From a bacterium (lineage in GTDB: Bacteria; JACRDZ01; JAQUKH01), in the NCBI GenBank assembly GCA_028719205.1, contig JAQUKH010000007.1, positions 1 to 64,000 of the forward strand: 64,000 nt of DNA, given 5' to 3'. The position numbers and the translations under genes were made by a program. Under the pieces are notes generated by a model. It was given only the letters and a program-made list of their open reading frames with translations. It was not told where the DNA came from and did not search any database. The stretch's first letter is position 1. Each line of letters begins with the position of its first letter. Below are positions 47,985 to 57,960 of the stretch, in pieces.

Positions 47985-50681
47985 ATGGCAAAAAAGTGGG
48001 TATATTTTTTTGGTAACGGCAAAGCCGACGGCAATGGAAAAATGAAGGATGTTCTTGGCGGGAAAGGCGCCGGTTTGGCTGAAATGACAAACAGCGGGGT
48101 TCCTGTCCCTCCCGGTTTTACAATATCCACTGAGGCCTGTAATTTCTTTTATGATAATAAAAGAAAATTATCAAAAGAAATAATTGAACAGGCTGACAAA
48201 AATCTTTTACGCCTTGAAAAAGTAATGAATAAGAAATTAGGCGGCAAAAGTGACCCGCTGCTTGTTTCTGTCAGGTCAGGCTCAAAGTTCTCAATGCCCG
48301 GAATGATGGACACTGTTCTTAATCTCGGATTAAACGATGATTCTGTAAAAGGCTTAACTGAAAAGACCGGCAATGAGCGGTTTGCCTATGACGCCTATCG
48401 CAGGTTTATCCAAATGTTCGGAAATGTTGTCATGGGAGTTGATAAAGAACATTTTGAACATCACATGACCGAAATGAAAAATAAAAAAGGGATAAAACTG
48501 GATACTGAATTAAATACCGGCGACCTTAAACAGCTTGTTGAAATGTATAAAAAAGCGTATCAGGAACAAACAGGACAAGTTTTCCCCACAGACCCTAAAA
48601 AACAACTGGCAATGACGCGTGACGCGGTTTTTAATTCATGGAATAATCCCCGCGCGATAACCTACCGGAAAATTCACAATATTGACCATAATCTTGGTAC
48701 CGCGGTTAACGTCCAGGCGATGGTATTCGGGAATATGGGAAATGATTCAGCTACAGGTGTCGGTTTCACAAGAAATCCCTCTACAGGCGAAAAAATGTTT
48801 TACGGTGAATATTTAATTAACGCTCAGGGAGAAGATGTCGTCGCCGGCATACGAACCCCAAACCCGATAGCTCATCTTGAAAAAGATATGCCTGAAGCGT
48901 TTAAACAATTAAAGGCTATTACCAGCCGCCTTGAAAAACATTACCGCGATGTTCAGGATTTTGAATTCACAATTGAAAAAAATACACTATATATGCTGCA
49001 GACCAGGAACGGCAAAAGAACAGCCTTTGCCGCGATCAAGGTCGCGGTAGATATGGTCAGAGAAAAATTGATCACAAAGGAGGAAGCTGTCCTCAGGGTT
49101 GAACCGCAGCAATTGGATCAGATGCTCCACCCTATTTTAGACCCGAAAGCCAAGATCCAGGTTATAGCTAAAGGCCTTAACGCTTCTCCCGGCGCGGCAA
49201 GCGGACAGGTAGTATTCACCGCGGAAGACGCGGTTAATTGGGCAAAGAAAACAAAGACTCTTCTTGTAAGAATGGAAACTTCTCCTGATGACATACACGG
49301 AATGGCTGTATCGGAAGGAATATTAACCAGCCGCGGCGGTGCCACAAGCCACGCGGTAGTTGTTTCACGCCAAATGGGAAAACCCTGCGTCGCGGGATGC
49401 GAAACTATTAAAGTTGATGAGAAAAATAAAATGTTCTCAATAAATTCCACAACTGTCAGGGAAGGCGACTGGATCACCATTGACGGCGGTACCGGACGGG
49501 TTATTTTAGGAAAGGTTGACACTGTAGAATCTGAGATAATCCAGGTTTTAACCGGTAAACTGGATGTCAAACAATCAACATTATTTAATGATTATAAGCT
49601 TATAATGAGCTGGGCGGACCAGATCCGAAGTTTAAAAGTCCGCGCTAACGCGGATATCCCGAGAGACGCGAAAATAGCAAGGGCTCTTGGCGCCGAGGGC
49701 ATAGGGTTATGCCGTACCGAACATATGTTTTTTGCCGAGGAAAGGCTTCCTATTGTGCAGGAAATGATCCTTGCTGATACCGAAGAAGACCGTATAAAGG
49801 CATTAGATAAACTTCTCCCGATGCAAAAAGAAGATTTTAAGGGATTATTCAGAGAAATGGATGGATATCCCGTTACTATAAGGCTTTTGGATCCGCCTTT
49901 ACATGAATTTTTACCTAAACGTGAAGAGTTAATGGTTGAAATAGCCGTACTCGAGGCGACAAAAGGCGACATAAACCTGATCTCTCAAAAGAAAAAGCTT
50001 CTTGACAGAATTCAGGACCTGCATGAATTTAATCCTATGCTGGGGCTCCGCGGATGCCGTCTTGGTATTTATTATCCTGAAATAACCAGAATGCAGGCAA
50101 GGGCCATTTTTGAGGCAGCGTGCGAATTAACAAAAGAAGGATATAAGATCGTTCCTGAAATAATGGTTCCTTTAGTCGGTATTGTAACTGAATTAAAATC
50201 ACAAAAAGAACTTATTATAGAAACCGCTAAAGAAGTTACAAAAAAATGCGGTAAAAAACTGACATATTCGATCGGAACAATGATCGAACTGCCCCGCGCC
50301 GCGATTACAGCGGATGAGATCGCTGTCGAAGCTGAATTTTTCTCTTTCGGTACAAATGACCTTACACAGACAACCTTCGGCTTCAGCCGTGATGATTCAG
50401 GTAAATTTCTGAATTATTACCTTGAAAACGGTATTCTTGAAACGAGCCCTTTTCAGGCGATCGACCAGAAAGGCGTTGGCCAGTTAATGAAGATCGGGGT
50501 CGAAAAAGGAAGACGTACAAGGCCCGGTATGAAGATCGGTATTTGCGGAGAACACGGCGGCGAGCCCTCTTCCGTTGAATTCTGCCACCGCACAGGCTTG
50601 AGTTATGTCAGTTGCTCTCCTTTCCGTATCCCTATCGCGAGATTAGCGGCGGCTCACGGAAAGCTCAAAGATAAAAAGTAG
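47985..50681 (+). CDS. ppdK: Pyruvate, phosphate dikinase
   Basis: The 898-residue enzyme interconverts pyruvate, ATP and phosphate with phosphoenolpyruvate, AMP and pyrophosphate. The nucleotide domain has LGGKGAGLAEMTNSGVPVPP and SVRSGSKFSMPGMMDTVLNL. The swivelling phospho-His domain has GGATSHAVVVSRQMGKPC with catalytic H456. The PEP domain has LCRTEHMFF, GLRGCRLGI, SFGTNDLTQTTFG and GICGEHGGEPSSV (C854). An AGGGGG site precedes the start. It is the last gene of the queA-to-ppdK run and ends at a terminator. It suits anaerobic, pyrophosphate-linked glycolysis. Confidence 0.97.
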   Translation: MAKKWVYFFGNGKADGNGKMKDVLGGKGAGLAEMTNSGVPVPPGFTISTEACNFFYDNKRKLSKEIIEQADKNLLRLEKVMNKKLGGKSDPLLVSVRSGSKFSMPGMMDTVLNLGLNDDSVKGLTEKTGNERFAYDAYRRFIQMFGNVVMGVDKEHFEHHMTEMKNKKGIKLDTELNTGDLKQLVEMYKKAYQEQTGQVFPTDPKKQLAMTRDAVFNSWNNPRAITYRKIHNIDHNLGTAVNVQAMVFGNMGNDSATGVGFTRNPSTGEKMFYGEYLINAQGEDVVAGIRTPNPIAHLEKDMPEAFKQLKAITSRLEKHYRDVQDFEFTIEKNTLYMLQTRNGKRTAFAAIKVAVDMVREKLITKEEAVLRVEPQQLDQMLHPILDPKAKIQVIAKGLNASPGAASGQVVFTAEDAVNWAKKTKTLLVRMETSPDDIHGMAVSEGILTSRGGATSHAVVVSRQMGKPCVAGCETIKVDEKNKMFSINSTTVREGDWITIDGGTGRVILGKVDTVESEIIQVLTGKLDVKQSTLFNDYKLIMSWADQIRSLKVRANADIPRDAKIARALGAEGIGLCRTEHMFFAEERLPIVQEMILADTEEDRIKALDKLLPMQKEDFKGLFREMDGYPVTIRLLDPPLHEFLPKREELMVEIAVLEATKGDINLISQKKKLLDRIQDLHEFNPMLGLRGCRLGIYYPEITRMQARAIFEAACELTKEGYKIVPEIMVPLVGIVTELKSQKELIIETAKEVTKKCGKKLTYSIGTMIELPRAAITADEIAVEAEFFSFGTNDLTQTTFGFSRDDSGKFLNYYLENGILETSPFQAIDQKGVGQLMKIGVEKGRRTRPGMKIGICGEHGGEPSSVEFCHRTGLSYVSCSPFRIPIARLAAAHGKLKDKK

Positions 50682-50691
50682 TGTTTATTCA

Positions 50692-50727
50692 AAAAAACCA
50701 TGCGCCCTACGCGGTGCATGGTTTTTT
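50692..50727. terminator. Rho-independent terminator between convergent genes
   Basis: AAAAAACCATGC (50692-50703) and GCATGGTTTTTT (50716-50727) form a 12-base stem with T-runs on both strands. It serves ppdK and the convergent propeller gene whose stop lies inside it. Confidence 0.88.
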
Positions 50728-51745
50728 ATTTTTCTTCAATTAAGAGATTTGTATCCATCCCCTGTTTTCTCCAGCATAATATATGAACACCGTATTTTTC
50801 ATTTACTAACTGATATATATTACCATTATAATCAACGTCTACATATTCCCTGGGTTCAACCATATAACCGGTAAATTTGTCAATTTCCAGGAATATTATG
50901 TCTATTTTACACATGGCAGGATCCATTTTGACTATAAAATACTGTATTGGATCATATTCGATTATAGGGGATTTGCTGAATAAATAATAAATATTTTTAT
51001 TTTTATCTACATTAATAAAACCAAGATATTCTGACGAATATCCGGTTTTATACTTAATTTCATCGCATGCCGCGCCTATTTTTTTTAAATTATAAAAATA
51101 ATAAGTGTACAAAGGTTCTATAACTTTATATTTTACCAACGAGTTCTTCGCGCTAAGATCATATTCCGAAATCGATTTTTCGTCTAGAAGCTCGATATTT
51201 GACGTATCTGTTTCATCAAAAGAGATTTTTTTCTTTGTTCCGCTGAAAAGTATTTTATTTTTTATTTTCAGATCAGACTTCAGCAGAAAATCACTTATAG
51301 CGCGGTTTATTTTTTTGGCCCTGTCTTTGCCTGTTAATATAACATCAACAGAATTATCACTTGAATTTAAAATATAAAGGCCATCCTGCTCTTTATCTAC
51401 TAATATTTTAAATATACCTTCACTGCTTTTATATTTTTCAATTTTTTTGAATTCTATATTATATTTAACTATTTCCGATGTTACTGAATCTTCAAAATAG
51501 ATATTGCCTTTTCCATCGACTTTTATTCCTTTAGGTGTAATTCTAATTATTTCTCCGCCATAACTGTCTTCAACATCCTCTTCTTCTAATTCCACCTCAT
51601 TTTCGCCATCACCCCATTTTATAAAAACAATTTCTTTTTTGGCATATTCACTGGCACTATCAGGTACAGTTTCACTTTTTAAAGGCCTGACAAATAAAAT
51701 GCTAATAGTTATGATAAACAGTAAAACAATTATTTTCCTATCCAT
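50726..51745 (-). CDS. Secreted NHL/propeller-like protein
   Basis: The 339-residue protein has a signal peptide (IIVLLFIITISILFVRPLKS). An acidic stretch and repeated strand units follow: RITPKGIKVDGKGNIYFED, ILVDKEQDGLYILNSSDNSVDVI, GFINVDKNKNIYYLFSKSP and VDVDYNGNIYQLVNEKYGVHILCW. D-G-KGNIYF words are typical of NHL/six-bladed propellers. There is no catalytic motif. It is related in style to the 37101-40605 block but stands alone, 31 bases after the U32 gene's start side is left behind. Confidence 0.65.
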   Translation of the reverse strand: MDRKIIVLLFIITISILFVRPLKSETVPDSASEYAKKEIVFIKWGDGENEVELEEEDVEDSYGGEIIRITPKGIKVDGKGNIYFEDSVTSEIVKYNIEFKKIEKYKSSEGIFKILVDKEQDGLYILNSSDNSVDVILTGKDRAKKINRAISDFLLKSDLKIKNKILFSGTKKKISFDETDTSNIELLDEKSISEYDLSAKNSLVKYKVIEPLYTYYFYNLKKIGAACDEIKYKTGYSSEYLGFINVDKNKNIYYLFSKSPIIEYDPIQYFIVKMDPAMCKIDIIFLEIDKFTGYMVEPREYVDVDYNGNIYQLVNEKYGVHILCWRKQGMDTNLLIEEK

Positions 51746-51776
51746 TTTGCTATTCCTTTTTCATCTTAAATTCTTA

Positions 51777-52988
51777 TTATTTTTTATGCCTTAATAAGCT
51801 GCCTTCCGGCAGATCTTTAAGCAGGCCTGTTATGCGTATATCATTCGCGTGTGATTCCTGTAATTCATTCATTTCAAGGTCATATATTTTTTCTATTTTT
51901 TTCACCTGTATATTTTCCCCGGGCGTAAGGACTTCAAGCTGGTCCCCAACCCGAATTCTATTTCTGCATTCTATCACATATAGATTATCTTTAAAAACAT
52001 TTTTTACAACCCCGACAAGGTCATATTTCTGAAAATACGCGATATTTTTATCGGCTTGCATATTGATACTATCCCTTTCAAAATAAAATCCCGCGGTGTA
52101 TTCCCTATGGCTTATCGTTGAAAGCTCCTTTTCCCATTCATTATTAAAAACATAATTTTTTGGATCTTTAAGATATTCATCAATCACGTGCCTGTATGAC
52201 CTTGTTACCACCGCAAGATAATAAATACCTTTCATCCTGCCCTCGATCTTAAATCCGATAATACCCAGATCAATAAATTTCTGGATATGTTTTATCGTGC
52301 ATAGGTCCTTAGAACTTAAGATATAAGTCTTTTGTCCGTCTTCTTCGATATCAAAATACTGTCCCGGGCGTTTCTCCTCGCCCAAACTATATTTATAACG
52401 GCATGGATGAGCGCAATCCCCTTTATTCGCGTCCCTGCCCGTCAAATAACTGCTCAACATGCAACGGCCCGAGTATGCCATACACATCGCGCCGTGTATA
52501 AATACCTCGAGTTCAATCGACGTGTTCTCTTTGATCTTTTTTATCTCGCCGAATTTCAGTTCCCGCGCGAGTATGATCCGGGATACTCCAAGCTTTTCCC
52601 AAAACTTCACAGATTCATAATTAAGCGTATTCGACTGAGTGCTTAAATGGATCTTTATTTCAGGGGCGATTTTTTGAAGGATCGAAAATACCCCGGGATC
52701 AGAAACAACTACCCCGTCAATTTTTAGCTTTTTTAATTCAAGGATATAATCCCTTAAAAGTTCAATATCTTCATTATGCGCGAAACAATTAATGGTAACA
52801 TAAACCATAACATTTTTTTTACGCGCGTAATCCACGGCGCTCTTTATTTCATCAATGCCGAAATTATCCGCGCACGCCCTTAAACTGAACCTCTTGTCCC
52901 CAAGATAAACCGCGTCCGCGCCGAACTGTATCGCGGTTTTCAATTTTTCCAAATTTCCCGCGGGAGCAATTAGCTCGATCCTTTTCAT
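51777..52988 (-). CDS. U32-family peptidase / tRNA hydroxylation protein (TrhP-like)
   Basis: The preferred ATG is 52988, eight bases after GGAGAA; one at 52994 is in frame. The protein has 403 residues: a TIM-barrel-type N-terminal part (IELIAPAGNLEKLKTAIQFGADAVYLG, RACADNFG) and the U32 signature EVFIHGAMCMAYSGRCMLSS with further cysteines in GDCAHPCRY. The C-terminal domain has VKNVFKDNLYVIECRNRIRVGD and VLTPGE. Related proteins in E. coli and Bacillus make 5-hydroxyuridine in tRNA from prephenate, probably with an iron-sulfur cluster. A role as collagenase is now doubted. Confidence 0.9.
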   Translation of the reverse strand: MKRIELIAPAGNLEKLKTAIQFGADAVYLGDKRFSLRACADNFGIDEIKSAVDYARKKNVMVYVTINCFAHNEDIELLRDYILELKKLKIDGVVVSDPGVFSILQKIAPEIKIHLSTQSNTLNYESVKFWEKLGVSRIILARELKFGEIKKIKENTSIELEVFIHGAMCMAYSGRCMLSSYLTGRDANKGDCAHPCRYKYSLGEEKRPGQYFDIEEDGQKTYILSSKDLCTIKHIQKFIDLGIIGFKIEGRMKGIYYLAVVTRSYRHVIDEYLKDPKNYVFNNEWEKELSTISHREYTAGFYFERDSINMQADKNIAYFQKYDLVGVVKNVFKDNLYVIECRNRIRVGDQLEVLTPGENIQVKKIEKIYDLEMNELQESHANDIRITGLLKDLPEGSLLRHKK

Positions 52989-53007
52989 TAACATTTCTCC
53001 ATTGATT

Positions 53008-54525
53008 TTAGCCTTTCAGTTTATATCCATTTCTAAAGACTTTTAAACAAGCGGCAACTACTTCAGGATCATAGAACCTGCCTATATTGCTTTTGATCTC
53101 CTTCAGGGCATATTTAAGGTTGTGAGCGGGCCTGTAAGGCCTGTGATATGCCATTGCCGAAATAACATCAGCTACTTTTATGATCTTCGCCCCAATCAAT
53201 ATTTTTTTATCTTTTAATCCATTAGGATACCCGGACCCGTCCATTTTTTCATGATGCTGAAGTATGATATCCGCGAGAGGCCATGGGAAATCAATTGACC
53301 TGAGCATTTCATATCCTATTCTGGAATGTGTCTTGATCAGGTCGTACTCGATATCATTAAGGTGCCCGGGCTTACTCAATATTTCCGATGGTATGAATAA
53401 TTTCCCAAGGTCATGAATAATCCCCGCGAAACGTATACCTTCGACCTGATCTTTTGGAAGCCCCATTGTCTGGGCGATCGCGCGCGCAAGATCTGAAACG
53501 GAGTGTTGATGCCCGGCAGTATAAGGGTCTCTTACCTCTACAGTGGAAACTATAAGTTTAACAATACCCTTTAAGGTTTTCCTGAGATTATCCACGTTCT
53601 CTTTAAGTTCATTTTCAATATTTTTTCTGACAATTATCCCGGCTAATATGTCCGCGACGGTTTTAAAAAATAATTTTTCATATTTATTCCCTTTGTGCCC
53701 GGCGGCCACATACAGGTTTAAAACACCCAGGACTTTTTCTCTGAATATTATCGGTATACAATAATGCCCGTGCGGTTTAATGCCCTTATATAAGTTTTCA
53801 TGATCAGAATCCACCTTACTCTTAAAAATCATCTTTTTGCGGGCACCCGCTTTACCGCAAAGACACCTGTTGAACGGCACATTTTTACACATTATCAGGA
53901 GGCTTTTCGGAAGCCTGGAATATACTGATAAATTGAAGATATCCTTATTCTCATCTTTCAGGAATACTCCCCACTTATTTATCAGCCCCAGCCAGCGTAA
54001 AGAAAGTATCTTCTTCAGTATAAGTTTAAGTTCATCCTCAAGCGTACCGCGCATTGATGATATTTCAAGCATTGTGCTTAAGACAGATTGGATCTGTTGA
54101 TTATGTTTGTTTTCGTCTTCAGCCTGTTTTTTTTCAGTGATATCATAAACCATATGGACAAAGATCTTTTTCCCGCCGGAAGTCCTGTATCTTGTTTTGT
54201 AAACCGCCGATCTGAGCCATTTTTCATGCTTCTTATCATACATTTCTTTTTCAACATTCCGGCCTTTTCTTAACACATCCTCCAGAGGGCACCCGGGAAA
54301 AGGCCTGTTATAATTATGCACCACCTTCGGGCAGTATTTACCTGTTATCTGTTCCTGCTTGATGCCAAATTTTCTTTCGAAGGCGCTATTTACCAACAGG
54401 ATACGGTGGTCTTCATCTATCAGCATTATATAAAAAGGGAATATATTAATAAAACTCAAGGTACTGATGTCCGGAATTAGTGCCCGCGCATCATTCTTTG
54501 AAATAAGTGATTTTATCTTTTTCAT
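53008..54525 (-). CDS. PAS-GAF-HD-GYP sensor phosphodiesterase
   Basis: The 505-residue protein has no membrane span. A PAS domain (about 30-135; YIMLIDEDHRILLVNSAFERKFG) precedes a GAF domain (about 150-310; HYCIPIIFREKVLGVLNLYVA) with CX-rich PFNRCLCGKAGA. The HD-GYP domain (about 325-500) has STVEVRDPYTAGHQHSV, GIIHDLGKLFIPSEILSKPG (H371, D372) and ILQHHEKMDGSGYPNGL. HD-GYP enzymes degrade cyclic di-GMP or related dinucleotides. It overlaps the glycosyltransferase gene (stop 54522) by 4 bases, so cyclic-dinucleotide control of the polysaccharide cluster is plausible but not shown. Confidence 0.92.
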   Translation of the reverse strand: MKKIKSLISKNDARALIPDISTLSFINIFPFYIMLIDEDHRILLVNSAFERKFGIKQEQITGKYCPKVVHNYNRPFPGCPLEDVLRKGRNVEKEMYDKKHEKWLRSAVYKTRYRTSGGKKIFVHMVYDITEKKQAEDENKHNQQIQSVLSTMLEISSMRGTLEDELKLILKKILSLRWLGLINKWGVFLKDENKDIFNLSVYSRLPKSLLIMCKNVPFNRCLCGKAGARKKMIFKSKVDSDHENLYKGIKPHGHYCIPIIFREKVLGVLNLYVAAGHKGNKYEKLFFKTVADILAGIIVRKNIENELKENVDNLRKTLKGIVKLIVSTVEVRDPYTAGHQHSVSDLARAIAQTMGLPKDQVEGIRFAGIIHDLGKLFIPSEILSKPGHLNDIEYDLIKTHSRIGYEMLRSIDFPWPLADIILQHHEKMDGSGYPNGLKDKKILIGAKIIKVADVISAMAYHRPYRPAHNLKYALKEIKSNIGRFYDPEVVAACLKVFRNGYKLKG

Positions 54526-55658
54526 AATAATTCCTTATACAACATTATATTTTCTTCAAGCATTTTGCTTTTATCATATTTCCGAACGGATTGTTTTGCT
54601 TTTTCTCCCATCGATCCGGCCTTGTTGTGATCATTAAGTAAATAGACCACTTTTTCCGCCATTTGCTTTATGTTTTTTGGTTCGCATAAAAAACCATTTT
54701 CCCCGTCAATAACAATGTCTTTATTTCCGTCAATTTTATTTATGACCACAGGTTTTCCGGCAGCCATAGCCTCAAGGACAGTCAAAGGCAATCCTTCCCA
54801 TAAAGAAGTTAACACGAAAACGTCCATAATAGAAAGCAGTTCAGGCAGATCTCTTCTCCAGCCTAAAAGACGGACATTTTTTTCTAGCTTATATCTTTTA
54901 ACCAGGAACTCAACTTCATCTCTCAATATGCCGTCCCCGGCCAGAATAAACTGGGATTTTTGGTGATTTTCCAGGATCATATTTGCCATTTTAATAAAAT
55001 CCCCCGGGGCTTTCTGGGGCTTTAAACAGGCAACCATCCCGACAATGGGAATATTTGGATCAAGCCCAAGTTCTTTGATCTTAATACTTCTATCAATATT
55101 TATATTTTGCAATAAATTAACATCAACCCCATTATAAATTACTTTATATTGTTCTTTTACCCCGATGTTCTCCTTTAATCCCTTTTCCATAACATCGTAG
55201 GAAACCGCGATCAATCTGTCTGTGAAATTTGCCGTTAATTTTTCTAATATAATAAAAAGCTTTCTGGTTAAATAGCCCTGATAATCATTAAAGGCAAATC
55301 CGTGGATAGTATGAACAATAACAGGAACTTTATTGGATCTTGCGGCAAACCTGCCGAGAATTCCGGCTTTTGAGCTATGGGTATGGACAATATCAGGCTT
55401 TTCTTCTTTAATAATATTCTTAATTTTATTAAAACATTTAAGATCTTTTAACGGAGTGATCTTTCTGTCCAGCTCCGGCAGGAAATAGATCTTAAGCTTT
55501 TCGATCTTTTTCGCGTCGGGGACCAGAACTCCTTCGTCATTAGTTATCAGAACAACCTCGTTCTTTTCTGAAATTAATTTACGGCAGAGGTCCAGCACGA
55601 TCGCCTGAGCCCCGCCTAATTCCAATTTAGTGATTATCTGAATTATTTTATTCGGCAT
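54522..55658 (-). CDS. Glycosyltransferase family 4
   Basis: This 378-residue GT-B enzyme begins IIQITKLELGGAQAIVLDLC, has PDIVHTHSSKAGILGRFAAR, VIYNGVDVNLL and the donor site ELLSIMDVFVLTSLWEGLPLTVLEAMAAGKPVV with its EX7E. This resembles EpsD/capsule-type GT4 enzymes. It is one of the last genes of the polysaccharide cluster, overlapping the FAD enzyme's gene by 11 bases. Confidence 0.92.
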   Translation of the reverse strand: MPNKIIQIITKLELGGAQAIVLDLCRKLISEKNEVVLITNDEGVLVPDAKKIEKLKIYFLPELDRKITPLKDLKCFNKIKNIIKEEKPDIVHTHSSKAGILGRFAARSNKVPVIVHTIHGFAFNDYQGYLTRKLFIILEKLTANFTDRLIAVSYDVMEKGLKENIGVKEQYKVIYNGVDVNLLQNINIDRSIKIKELGLDPNIPIVGMVACLKPQKAPGDFIKMANMILENHQKSQFILAGDGILRDEVEFLVKRYKLEKNVRLLGWRRDLPELLSIMDVFVLTSLWEGLPLTVLEAMAAGKPVVINKIDGNKDIVIDGENGFLCEPKNIKQMAEKVVYLLNDHNKAGSMGEKAKQSVRKYDKSKMLEENIMLYKELL

Positions 55659-56937
55659 TTAATTTTTCCGCTATATCCGTTCCCGCTATAAGGGCATCGT
55701 TCATTGAGGAATAATCAAAACTTCCATATCTTCCGCGGGAATAGATCCCCTGTTTTTCGAGATATTCAAGAATATCTCTCAAGTAGTTTTTTCTCGCGGA
55801 ATTATATATTACATACGCGTATTTAATATCTAATGTTTTTATAGTGTTAATATCGTTTTTATCAGATATTACTTTAAGTTCGATAAGCCGCTTTATAGTA
55901 TCTTCCAAAACATGTTTTTTATTGATCTTTTTGCCGGAAGAATATGATATTTCAATATAGATCGAACTCTTGCCCGCGGGAGCAGCATTACCTGAAAAAT
56001 TCGAGATAACTCCATAACGGTAAAACGGATATTTTTTCTCCGGGAAATATATCCAATGGATGTTCGGATCCAGCTGTATGTTCAAACCAAGGTTAATATT
56101 AAATACGGAACAACATGATAATCCCTTGCTTTTAGTTTTTATTTCAGCAGGAATATCCTTTATTATTTTTATAAGTTCAGGAAGCGGCATCGTTGAAACT
56201 ATATTTGAATATGAAATTTCTTTTTTTGACCTGAACCTTACCGTCTTCTTCTTTAAAGATATTTCAACCGCCTCTTCATTCAAATGAAGATTTTTCACCC
56301 TGTTCTTCAGGGCCCTGGGTAATGAAAATATACCGCCTTTTTCGGGATACCAGAATTCCGCGTTATAACCATATTTGTCTTTCTTCTTACCCAGCACACC
56401 TTCAACCACATCATCAAGTTCAGGCTGCGGAATGAATTTCTCCACCCAATCTAACGTTATCCTTGATAGAGGAACCCGCCACATCTTTTCATTATACGGC
56501 CTTAAAAAATATTTTGTTAACCCTTTTCCGAATCTGCTGTTTAACCAGCTTGAAAAATTATTAGCATCTTTATTTTTATTATAACCCCGTGCGAAGATAA
56601 AATCGCCCAGGCATTCTTTGGCTATCGAAGCAGGCAATAAACCGAAATTAGCCTGAAAAGGGAAAGGTATAAGCTGATCTTTCAAATATACCCATGACTT
56701 TCTTGAGTGACATTTTATATTATTACCCAGTAAGTCAAAAACCAATTTTTTTATTCCAGGATCTTTTAAAAAAAGAAGATGCCCCGTATAGTCAAAGCTG
56801 AAACCGTTAACTATGTGCGACCTGCACAGCCCCCCTGCCTCATCCTCTTTTTCAAAAATTTGATAATCTCTTTTTAAATGATACGCGGTACTTAACCCTG
56901 TAAGCCCCGCGCCTAAAATTACAACCGGTTCTTTCAC
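55648..56937 (-). CDS. FAD-dependent oxidoreductase of the UDP-galactopyranose mutase / amine oxidase type
   Basis: The start is a GTG at 56937 with GAGGGA before it; it overlaps the WecA-like stop as GTGA. The longer frame to 56976 lies in that gene. The 429 residues include the dinucleotide fold VVILGAGLTGLSTAYHL, the EKEDEAGGLCRSH motif, FSFDYTGHLLFL, KYFLRPYNEKMWRVPL, and a C-terminal flavin loop GRYGSFDYSSMNDALIAGTDIAE. Members in such clusters act on activated sugars or lipid-linked glycans; the substrate here is not determinable. Confidence 0.85.
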   Translation of the reverse strand: MKEPVVILGAGLTGLSTAYHLKRDYQIFEKEDEAGGLCRSHIVNGFSFDYTGHLLFLKDPGIKKLVFDLLGNNIKCHSRKSWVYLKDQLIPFPFQANFGLLPASIAKECLGDFIFARGYNKNKDANNFSSWLNSRFGKGLTKYFLRPYNEKMWRVPLSRITLDWVEKFIPQPELDDVVEGVLGKKKDKYGYNAEFWYPEKGGIFSLPRALKNRVKNLHLNEEAVEISLKKKTVRFRSKKEISYSNIVSTMPLPELIKIIKDIPAEIKTKSKGLSCCSVFNINLGLNIQLDPNIHWIYFPEKKYPFYRYGVISNFSGNAAPAGKSSIYIEISYSSGKKINKKHVLEDTIKRLIELKVISDKNDINTIKTLDIKYAYVIYNSARKNYLRDILEYLEKQGIYSRGRYGSFDYSSMNDALIAGTDIAEKLNAE

Positions 56938-57956
56938 TTTAAATCCCTCGCCATTTTGATCTTTCCCAGCCTCCACCCGAAAATCGCCGCCATAATAATG
57001 ATCAAACAGTATGTAAATACAGCCCCGTAAAAATTGACCTGCGTTGCAATATAAGAAGCCTGTCCCAATATGACCGATAAAAGATATATAATAATGACCA
57101 CAAACTGGGTATCAATGCCCAATGCCGCCAATCTCAAGGCAAAATGGTCCGGGCTGCCCATAAACGGATTTTTTTTCTGTTTTAATCTGATGATCGAAAC
57201 CAGGAGCGTATCATAAATAGGAATTCCCAGGATCAGGACCGGGCTTAAAAGCGCGATATTATTTACCGCGGTATAACTTTCACCAATGGCTATCGCGGCA
57301 AGCACAAAACCCAAAAATTGGCTTCCCGCGTCTCCCATATAGATCGACGCGGGCTTGAAATTATAAGGTATAAATCCGATGACAGCGCCTGAAAGCGCGG
57401 CGGAAAAAAGTATTATGAATACCTGGTTTGAAGGAAGAGCGACAAATAAAAATGTTATACCCGCGATAAATGCAACTCCTGCGGATAATCCGTCCATAAT
57501 GTCAATAAGATTAAAAGCATTGGTTATCCCGACAATCCATAAAAGCGTAAGTAAAATATTCACTGATTTAGGCAGAAAATAGATCTTGAGCCTCAGGTCA
57601 AAATAAATAAGGACGCCCGCGGCAATAAACTGGAAGATAAATTTTGATAAAGGTTTGAATTTGTAAATATCATCCAAAAATCCCACCAGGCATATTATTG
57701 TGCCGCCAATGATTATGCTTATAATATCAGGATTAAACTCCAGCGGCGATAATATTATGACCAGTACTATAACTATAATGAATGAAAAATAAATAGCCAG
57801 CCCGCCCAGGTATGGCACAGGCTTATTCTGATTTTTCAGATTAGTTGACGGCTTGTCCAGGATTTCCAGCCGCAGGGCCAAATACCTGAAAAATGGCGTA
57901 AGCCCTAAAGACAATATAAATGAACCTGTAAATATACAAAAATAGATTAAATACAT
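56934..57956 (-). CDS. WecA/MraY-like polyprenyl-phosphate sugar-1-phosphate transferase
   Basis: The 340-residue integral membrane protein has about ten spans. Signature parts are NKPVPYLGGLAIY, LVGFLDDIYKFKPLSKF, FNLIDIMDGLSAGVAFI (DXXD-like NLIDIMDG), YMGDAGSQFLGFVLAA and GIPIYDTLLV. It lacks the extended loop of MraY and fits the WecA/TagO group, which starts glycan assembly on undecaprenyl phosphate with GlcNAc-1-phosphate. It probably initiates the polysaccharide made by this cluster. Confidence 0.93.
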   Translation of the reverse strand: MYLIYFCIFTGSFILSLGLTPFFRYLALRLEILDKPSTNLKNQNKPVPYLGGLAIYFSFIIVIVLVIILSPLEFNPDIISIIIGGTIICLVGFLDDIYKFKPLSKFIFQFIAAGVLIYFDLRLKIYFLPKSVNILLTLLWIVGITNAFNLIDIMDGLSAGVAFIAGITFLFVALPSNQVFIILFSAALSGAVIGFIPYNFKPASIYMGDAGSQFLGFVLAAIAIGESYTAVNNIALLSPVLILGIPIYDTLLVSIIRLKQKKNPFMGSPDHFALRLAALGIDTQFVVIIIYLLSVILGQASYIATQVNFYGAVFTYCLIIIMAAIFGWRLGKIKMARDLK

Positions 57957-57960
57957 GATT

